Assembly (NCBI GenBank): GCA_021797025.1
Contig: JAKAAK010000079.1
Location: forward strand, 1-11,928
Length of the DNA: 11,928 bases
Source: Thermoplasmata archaeon
GTDB lineage: Archaea; Thermoplasmatota; Thermoplasmata; Thermoplasmatales; Thermoplasmataceae
Direction: 5' to 3'
The translations under genes and the position numbers were made by a program. Shown one piece after another: positions 7,132 through 11,928 of this stretch. Within the stretch, counting starts at the first letter, position 1. The number at the start of each line of letters is the position of its first letter. Under the pieces are notes generated by a model. It searched no databases. It was not told the origin of the DNA and saw only the letters and a program-made list of their open reading frames with translations.

Positions 7132-8730
7132 ATGGAGAAGAAATATATTATTGTAAAGGAATATTTCGATGGTTATAAGTTATATGATTCAGATCATGTT
7201 TTTGTAGCAAAAGATGGCATAATTGTGGACAGTTATGATCCTTCACAGGCAGCGCTAAAAGAGCTTGTCACTAAACCAGACGCGATCGATCTAAGGAACA
7301 AATTTGTAACTCCCGGGCTAATAGATTCCCACAATCATTTCACACTTACTGCTCTCAAGCTCAAATACCAGGTGAATTTTGCAGATATAAGGTCTTTCCC
7401 GGGATTTATAGAACTTCTGAAAAACAACAGGGATAAAATAATCCACGGCTGGTTCCAGGGATACGCCATTAACGAATATGACATGGAGGAAAAACACCTG
7501 CCGGATAGGAAGGTTATTGATAGTGTATTCAGAGATACACCCGTGTTCATTACACAGATGACAGAGCACTACGCTGTTTGCAATTCCCGGGCGCTGGAAC
7601 TGGCAGGTATAACGAAAAACATGGAATCACCATCCAATGGTAAAATCGGGAGATATGAAAACGGAGAGCCAAACGGCATACTTTACGAGGCAAATGCAAT
7701 GGATCTTGTGAAAAAAATCATACCAGAGTACAATGTGGATGATTATATGGAAGCAATAAAATTCGGATCGGACCAATACGCTGCTACCGGGATTTCCACC
7801 GTAAAGGACATGGGTGGCACAGGCAGTGATGTTAATGAGCAAACAAGGGTTGCTGCAATGAACAAATTGTCTGCAGACGGATCAATGAAAATCAGAATAG
7901 CATTTGTCCTTCCGGTTTATTCACTTCCTGATGCCAGTAAAAAAATAGAACTGTGGAAACAGGTCCATGAAAGCAATAAGTTAAAATTTTCAGGATTTAA
8001 AATGTTCATGGATGGAAGCATACTTTCCGAAACTGCATGGATGAGGCAGAACTATGCAAAACCAGAGAATGTTGAAAACGCAGGAATTCCCCTATGGGAT
8101 CTGGACAATTTCAAAAAGGCACTCAAAATGCTTTCTGGCACAGGCCAGCATATAAGCATTCACACCATAGGCGACAGAGCAATAGTAACTGCCATGGACG
8201 CCATAGAAGAAATTAAAAACCAGGGAACTTCGGCAACATATTCACTTGTTCACTGTTATAAGCTGGATAAAGATATTATGAGCAGACTCAAGAGACTGGA
8301 TATAGGAGTTGAAACACAGCTAGCTTTCATTCATTTTATAGGTGATGCAATCACCGAAAATATAGGGGCAGAACAGTCTAAGTGCCTATTTCCTGTGAAA
8401 ACGCTTATGGCTGATGGTATTCCGGTATCAAATGGTTCAGACAGTCCTGTAACACCATTTAACCCGGTATACGGCCTTTATTCATCGATATACAGAAAAA
8501 CATATACCGGAAAACACAGTGAGATCTACAGTGGAAACCAGCAGCTTTCTCTGGAAGAATCCCTAAAAACATACACATCACAGAGTTCCATTACTGTTGG
8601 CTGGAATAAAATCGGTATTCTGGGTAATAATCATTTTCCTGATTTTTCTGTATGGGATAAAAATCCGGGGAAGTTAGGTAGCAATATAGATGCATGGCTT
8701 AACATAAAAATTGAATCCATTTCATTTTGA
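7132..8730 (+). CDS. YtcJ-like metal-dependent amidohydrolase (COG1574 type)
   Basis: The protein belongs to the amidohydrolase superfamily, closest in pattern to YtcJ / N-substituted formamide deformylase-like enzymes that hydrolyse C-N bonds in small amides. From the ATG at 7132 it has 532 residues, usual for the group. The N-terminal beta strands of the composite domain precede FVTPGLIDSHNHF with the metal-binding His67 and His69. Later come FKMFMDGSILSE (289-300, Lys290 being a candidate for the modified metal-bridging lysine), SIHTIGDRA (His344), LVHCYKL (His374) and VSNGSDSPV (Asp437), in the expected order along a TIM barrel. There is no signal peptide, so it acts in the cytosol. The closing strand reads FPDFSVWDKNP where ADxVVLDxDP is typical. 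An in-frame ATG at 7105 would add nine residues. The neighbours give no clue to the substrate. Confidence 0.88.
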   Translation: MEKKYIIVKEYFDGYKLYDSDHVFVAKDGIIVDSYDPSQAALKELVTKPDAIDLRNKFVTPGLIDSHNHFTLTALKLKYQVNFADIRSFPGFIELLKNNRDKIIHGWFQGYAINEYDMEEKHLPDRKVIDSVFRDTPVFITQMTEHYAVCNSRALELAGITKNMESPSNGKIGRYENGEPNGILYEANAMDLVKKIIPEYNVDDYMEAIKFGSDQYAATGISTVKDMGGTGSDVNEQTRVAAMNKLSADGSMKIRIAFVLPVYSLPDASKKIELWKQVHESNKLKFSGFKMFMDGSILSETAWMRQNYAKPENVENAGIPLWDLDNFKKALKMLSGTGQHISIHTIGDRAIVTAMDAIEEIKNQGTSATYSLVHCYKLDKDIMSRLKRLDIGVETQLAFIHFIGDAITENIGAEQSKCLFPVKTLMADGIPVSNGSDSPVTPFNPVYGLYSSIYRKTYTGKHSEIYSGNQQLSLEESLKTYTSQSSITVGWNKIGILGNNHFPDFSVWDKNPGKLGSNIDAWLNIKIESISF

Positions 8731-8761
8731 ATAAATTTCTAACTCCCATATGGTGCCTGAT

Positions 8762-8818
8762 TTTAAATTATAAATTATTTAAATGGTGAAAATTATGAAT
8801 AAAAAATTAATAATTTAG
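8762..8818 (+). other. Orphan translation start with a 7-codon ORF between convergent genes
   Basis: GGTGA (8785-8789) stands five bases before an ATG at 8795 that opens a frame MNKKLII ending in TAG (8816-8818). Upstream lies a palindromic AT stretch, TTTAAAT (8762-8768) and ATTTAAA (8777-8783), that could serve as a TATA region. The spacing copies that of carB, fixC and the amidohydrolase. It could be the remnant of a lost gene, a microprotein, or chance. Confidence 0.25.
8797..8812 (-). terminator. Possible T-run terminator of the fix operon
   Basis: On the minus strand, about ten bases past the fixX stop, the sequence reads TATTAATTTTTTATTC, a T-rich tract of the kind archaeal RNA polymerase stops at. 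No strong hairpin precedes it. The 92-base convergent gap (8731-8822) has no gene of its own beyond the micro-ORF noted above. Confidence 0.35.
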
Positions 8819-8822
8819 AGAA

Positions 8823-9110
8823 TTATGCGTATCTAAGGGCTATGCCTTTTCCAAAACGTGGATAATTCCAGTCTATGTTTTCATAGGGGCATGCAATTCT
8901 TGATGCACCGCATTCCACACAGTTTTCATAACCTATTACTATCCTGTTGTTTTGCCATGAAAATACATTGGCAGGGCATATGGAAACACAGGGCTGGGGT
9001 TCACCGTACTTAGCAGTGCATTCCAGGCATGTGTTTACATCCTTTATTGCAAGATGCGACTTGTCGTCTTTCTTATATCTCAGTGTGTATAATTTTTCTT
9101 CTGTTCTCAT
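8823..9110 (-). CDS. fixX: FixX-like ferredoxin, ETF:quinone oxidoreductase partner
   Basis: FixX is the small iron-sulfur partner of FixC; together they resemble a split ETF:ubiquinone oxidoreductase. The 95-residue protein has the family ending ACPYENIDWNYPRFGKGI and the cluster motif NCVECGASRIACP (63-75). The Cys residues are at 28, 31, 41, 45, 64, 67 and 74. By analogy with ETF-QO the main [4Fe-4S] cluster should use Cys45, Cys64, Cys67 and position 70, but position 70 is Ser (codon TCA). The extra Cys28, Cys31, Cys41 and Cys74 could hold a second cluster, as in two-cluster ferredoxins. The start codon follows the fixC stop with no gap, and a GAGGATGAG sequence in the end of fixC is the likely ribosome site. 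It is the last gene of the fixAB-fixC-fixX operon. Confidence 0.9.
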   Translation of the reverse strand: MRTEEKLYTLRYKKDDKSHLAIKDVNTCLECTAKYGEPQPCVSICPANVFSWQNNRIVIGYENCVECGASRIACPYENIDWNYPRFGKGIALRYA

Positions 9111-10304
9111 TTATCTCATCCTCATAACAAAAGTCATCAGGTCAGGTATTAGATTTCTGTAATTGCTGACCATGGTGTTCCTTATTCCCATCAGATCTCC
9201 TGATGCCCAGCCTTCAAGCATTGATGAAACCATATTTATATATTCTCCTGCCTTGTTGCCGGTCATGAAGTCAGTTTCAAGTTTTCTCTCCTTTGCTATC
9301 TTTGAAATTTCAGGATTTTTCATTAAATTGTACCTGTAAATTTCTTTGTCATAATTGTATACAGCTGCTTCTCCTGCTATTATCCCGGATGCTATTGCCG
9401 GAGTAATACCATCAAATGTTAATGGATCAACAAGTCCAAGTGCATCTCCGCATAGATAAACATTTCCCTTTGCAACATTGATATCAGGAAATCCGCCTTC
9501 AGGTATGATCTTTGCTGAATACTCCCTGAGAGAATAACCTTTAACCTTTTCTGCTATACCGGTCATTTCCAGGAAATCATCAAGAAGCTTTTCTGGTCTT
9601 ATCTTTCTGTCAACAAGTTCCTTTATTGGAGATCCTATCCCCACTGCAAGGCTATCCTTGTATGTGTACATGAACCCTGCAACCAGAGGGTCCGTCATTA
9701 TCATTCTCCATGACATGCCGGTATTATCATCTGGAAAGCCAAATATTGTGTTAAGATCTCCTTTCTTTATGGAATAAACCATTTTAACGGCCTGTACGGA
9801 ATTTTCAGGAGTCCAATCTCCCTTTATTCCTGACTCCATGGATACCAGGGAGTTGACGCCTTCAGCTAGTACAAATGATTTGGCTGATACCTCACCCCGA
9901 TCTGTTGTCAGTGATTTTGCAATGCCATTTTCCCAGTTAAGTTTCAATGCAGTGGTTTTCGGTATAACCATGGCACCTGCCTTTTCAGATACCGATGATA
10001 GCCATTTATCAAATTTGAGCCTGCCCGTTGTTACAAGACCTTCAGGATGGAATTCTATATTTACCGGTTTGTTGCCATTATACAGAGAAAGTTTGATGGT
10101 TTCCACGTTTCTTTCAAATGGCATATCTTCCCCGAAGACAGATGTCACATAGTCTTTTCTTATCATGGCTCCTGAAACGTTTTTGGATCCCGGTTCAGGT
10201 CCCCTCTCTATAACCAATACCTTCTTTCCCTCAGATGCGGCCTTCAATGCAGCAGCCGAACCTGCAGGCCCTGCACCCACAACTACTATATCATAATCAA
10301 GCAT
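9111..10304 (-). CDS. fixC: FixC-like FAD oxidoreductase (ETF:quinone oxidoreductase-like)
   Basis: FixC takes electrons from the ETF (FixAB) and passes them, with FixX, toward quinone. The 397-residue flavoprotein begins with a Rossmann FAD site, VVVGAGPAGSAAA (7-19, with GxGxxG), and the ribose-binding Glu33 in VIERG. It has a TGRLKFDKWL segment (93-102) and the second FAD motif YLCGDALGLVDPLTFDGITP (283-302), typical of FixC and related geranylgeranyl-reductase-type enzymes. Between these lies the substrate/quinone domain. No transmembrane helix is evident, so membrane contact would be peripheral. The start overlaps the end of fixAB by eight bases and has GGTGA five bases upstream, which implies coupled translation. 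Geranylgeranyl reductase is the alternative for isolated homologues, but the fixAB and fixX neighbours settle it. Confidence 0.92.
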   Translation of the reverse strand: MLDYDIVVVGAGPAGSAAALKAASEGKKVLVIERGPEPGSKNVSGAMIRKDYVTSVFGEDMPFERNVETIKLSLYNGNKPVNIEFHPEGLVTTGRLKFDKWLSSVSEKAGAMVIPKTTALKLNWENGIAKSLTTDRGEVSAKSFVLAEGVNSLVSMESGIKGDWTPENSVQAVKMVYSIKKGDLNTIFGFPDDNTGMSWRMIMTDPLVAGFMYTYKDSLAVGIGSPIKELVDRKIRPEKLLDDFLEMTGIAEKVKGYSLREYSAKIIPEGGFPDINVAKGNVYLCGDALGLVDPLTFDGITPAIASGIIAGEAAVYNYDKEIYRYNLMKNPEISKIAKERKLETDFMTGNKAGEYINMVSSMLEGWASGDLMGIRNTMVSNYRNLIPDLMTFVMRMR

Positions 10305-11928
10305 TTATATCACCAATTTTTTTAATGAGCTCCGGAACTATCTGGAAAACATCCCCGATAACCCCATAATCGCAATTTTCGAATATCTGCGCCTCGGGAT
10401 CACTGTTTATTGCGATTATCCTCTTTGAACCCTGAATTCCCACAAGATGCTGTATTGCACCGGATATGCCAAGGGCCAGGTACAGATTGGGTCTAATAGT
10501 TGTGCCGGTTTGCCCAACCTGTCTATCTCTCGGGTACCAGTTTGCATCTGCAAGTGGTTTGCTAACTCCAACAATGCCGCCTATTTTATTCGCAAGGTCT
10601 TCAACCATTTTCAGATTGTCTTTGTTTACCAATCCTCTCCCGGCACCAACAACAACCTGTGCAGCAGCCAGGACATTCGTTTTCTCTATATTTTTGTAAT
10701 CTGTTATTTTAAATCTGGTATCTGCCTTTTTTAATGTATCCTTTATTAATTTTCCCTTGAACTCTCTTTCAGGAAGAGCTGAGAATACTCCGGCCCTTGT
10801 GGTTACCATAATTGGCTTGTTATTAGGGCATATGATAGTTGATGTTTCCTTTCCGCCGAAGTCCGGTCTTGTAGCCTGCAACTGCCCTTTCTCATCCACA
10901 TCGAATATTATGCAGTCAGCTATAAGTCCTGTATTAACTTTTATTGCAGTTGTGGATGCCAGTTCCCTGGAATTATATGTTCCAGGGAAGAATATGGAAT
11001 TCGGTTTGTATTTATTTACCATCATTTCCAGGGCCTGCGTATATATATCATTATCGTACCTCTTTGCATTCTCTGCTTCACAGTAATAAACTTCATCGGC
11101 ACCGTATTTGAAGGATTCATCTATGAGCTTTTCATCCTTCTCCCCAATGATGATTGCTCCAAGTTTTGTATCCATTAAATCTGCAACCCTTCTGGCGGCT
11201 CCAAGGATTTCCAGTGATGTTTTATTGAGTTTTCCATCAAAGTGGTCTATGTAAACCCAGATATTATCATCAACCTTTGTTACTGGATCAGGTTTCTCAT
11301 AGGCATTTTCCATTTCTTTCATACCCTTTAATGATTCTTTTATTTTTGATACCAGAAAATCAACGGTTTTATTCAGGTCCTCGTTTTTAATAATTTCTGG
11401 GTTTCTCATTTTTGGCGGTGGTCTTACTCTTATAACCTTCGTGGGCGATGCTGCCAGACCTATTTTTGCGGGATCCGCATCAATATCAGTTTTTGAAAGC
11501 CGGGTTACCTGGAAAGTCATCGATTTTATCATACCTTCCAGTGTTGCTTCCCGGGGAGTATTGGAACCTTCTGTTATAGTTGCAACAAATGGCATTTTAA
11601 CTTCAACAACTTCGGTATCAAATTCCGTGGTTCTCTGGAGTTTTGCAAGTTTTGTTTTCATGTCAATGTCCAGTATTTTATCAGTGTATGCCACTTCAGG
11701 AATTCCAAGCCACATTGCTGTCTGCGGGCCAACCTGCTGTGTTTCACCATCAAGCGCCCTTCTTCCGAATAAAATAATATCGGGCTTGCCGATTTTGTCT
11801 ATTCCCCTTGAAACTGTATAGGATGTTGCCCATGTATCAGATCCTACCATTGCAGCATCTGTAATAAGGTATATATTATCTGCACCCATTGCAACTGCAT
11901 CTCTCAATGTCAGATCTCCCTTGGGTGG
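10297..11928 (-). CDS. Fused electron-transfer flavoprotein beta-alpha (FixA-FixB), 5' end cut
   Basis: ETF collects electrons from acyl-CoA and other dehydrogenases and delivers them to FixC/FixX. Here both subunits form one chain: 543 residues are visible and the frame is open to the right edge, so the N-terminus is missing. The first TTG (11907) falls inside the LRDAVAMGAD segment and is not a start. Residues about 1-200 are ETF beta (VGSDTWATSY, then ALDGETQQVGPQTAMWLGIP for AMP). A lysine-rich linker near 175-215 leads to ETF alpha, which has GAGRGL, the FAD-binding LADANWYPRDRQVGQTG, and the ETF-alpha signature LYLALGISGAIQHLVGIQG followed by RIIAIN. Fused ETFs are known in Sulfolobus and Thermoplasma relatives. 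Whether this ETF bifurcates electrons is not decidable here, because the NADH-side residues are in doubt and partly outside the window. Confidence 0.93.
   Translation of the reverse strand, partial: PPKGDLTLRDAVAMGADNIYLITDAAMVGSDTWATSYTVSRGIDKIGKPDIILFGRRALDGETQQVGPQTAMWLGIPEVAYTDKILDIDMKTKLAKLQRTTEFDTEVVEVKMPFVATITEGSNTPREATLEGMIKSMTFQVTRLSKTDIDADPAKIGLAASPTKVIRVRPPPKMRNPEIIKNEDLNKTVDFLVSKIKESLKGMKEMENAYEKPDPVTKVDDNIWVYIDHFDGKLNKTSLEILGAARRVADLMDTKLGAIIIGEKDEKLIDESFKYGADEVYYCEAENAKRYDNDIYTQALEMMVNKYKPNSIFFPGTYNSRELASTTAIKVNTGLIADCIIFDVDEKGQLQATRPDFGGKETSTIICPNNKPIMVTTRAGVFSALPEREFKGKLIKDTLKKADTRFKITDYKNIEKTNVLAAAQVVVGAGRGLVNKDNLKMVEDLANKIGGIVGVSKPLADANWYPRDRQVGQTGTTIRPNLYLALGISGAIQHLVGIQGSKRIIAINSDPEAQIFENCDYGVIGDVFQIVPELIKKIGDINA
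10310..10314 (-). promoter_or_regulatory. Ribosome-binding site of fixC
   Basis: On the minus strand GGTGA precedes the fixC ATG (10304) by five bases and lies within the last codons of fixAB. It supports the chosen fixC start and coupled translation of the two genes. Confidence 0.65.

Noticed and set aside
11441..11821. 126-codon plus-strand open frame inside the ETF gene
   Set aside because: It is a shadow of the ETF beta coding sequence, Ser/Val-rich with no ribosome site.
11905..11907. TTG as the start of the ETF fusion
   Set aside because: The frame stays open to the window edge and the TTG lies within the conserved LRDAVAMGAD segment, so the gene is simply truncated by the window.
1..11928. 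Mobile element, CRISPR array or defence island
   Set aside because: No transposase, integrase, direct-repeat array or terminal repeats were seen, and all larger genes are housekeeping or metabolic.

Overview
The window reads as chromosomal DNA of an AT-rich archaeon, most likely from the Thermoplasmatales (Ferroplasma, Acidiplasma, Picrophilus or Cuniculiplasma-like). This is an inference from four things: a fused ETF beta-alpha (FixA-FixB) protein followed directly by FixC and FixX; an archaeal ACT-domain regulator of the COG2150 type; TATA-like boxes about 26 bp upstream of several start codons with no Shine-Dalgarno (leaderless style); and GGTGA-type ribosome sites at internal or leadered genes. 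No database search was possible, so family names rest on motif recognition.

Layout. Positions 1-635 (+) hold the 3' part of purK (purine synthesis). It runs tail to tail into an ACT-domain regulator (632-1144, -), with the two stop codons overlapping. Upstream of that regulator lies a signal-less, periplasmic-binding-protein-like gene (1228-1902, -). It is divergent from the carAB operon (2097-6300, +), which encodes both subunits of glutamine-dependent carbamoyl-phosphate synthetase for pyrimidines and arginine. A separately promoted endonuclease III gene (6362-7015, +) and a YtcJ-type amidohydrolase gene (7132-8730, +) follow. The right end is a tight minus-strand operon, fixAB (cut by the window edge), fixC and fixX (11928 down to 8823), converging on the amidohydrolase.

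How the genes work together. purK and carAB belong to nucleotide and amino-acid biosynthesis, and the ACT protein may sense an amino acid. The fix operon forms an electron-transfer chain: the ETF collects electrons from dehydrogenases, and FixC/FixX (an ETF:quinone-oxidoreductase-like pair) passes them to the quinone pool or another acceptor.

I see no mobile element, CRISPR array, tRNA or rRNA, and no obviously new multi-gene system. The most unusual points are a Ser in place of a conserved cluster-ligand Cys in FixX, a 10-codon upstream ORF whose stop overlaps the carA start, a cytosolic binding-protein-like gene divergent from carAB, and an orphan translation start (GGTGA-N5-ATG plus a 7-codon ORF) between two convergent genes.
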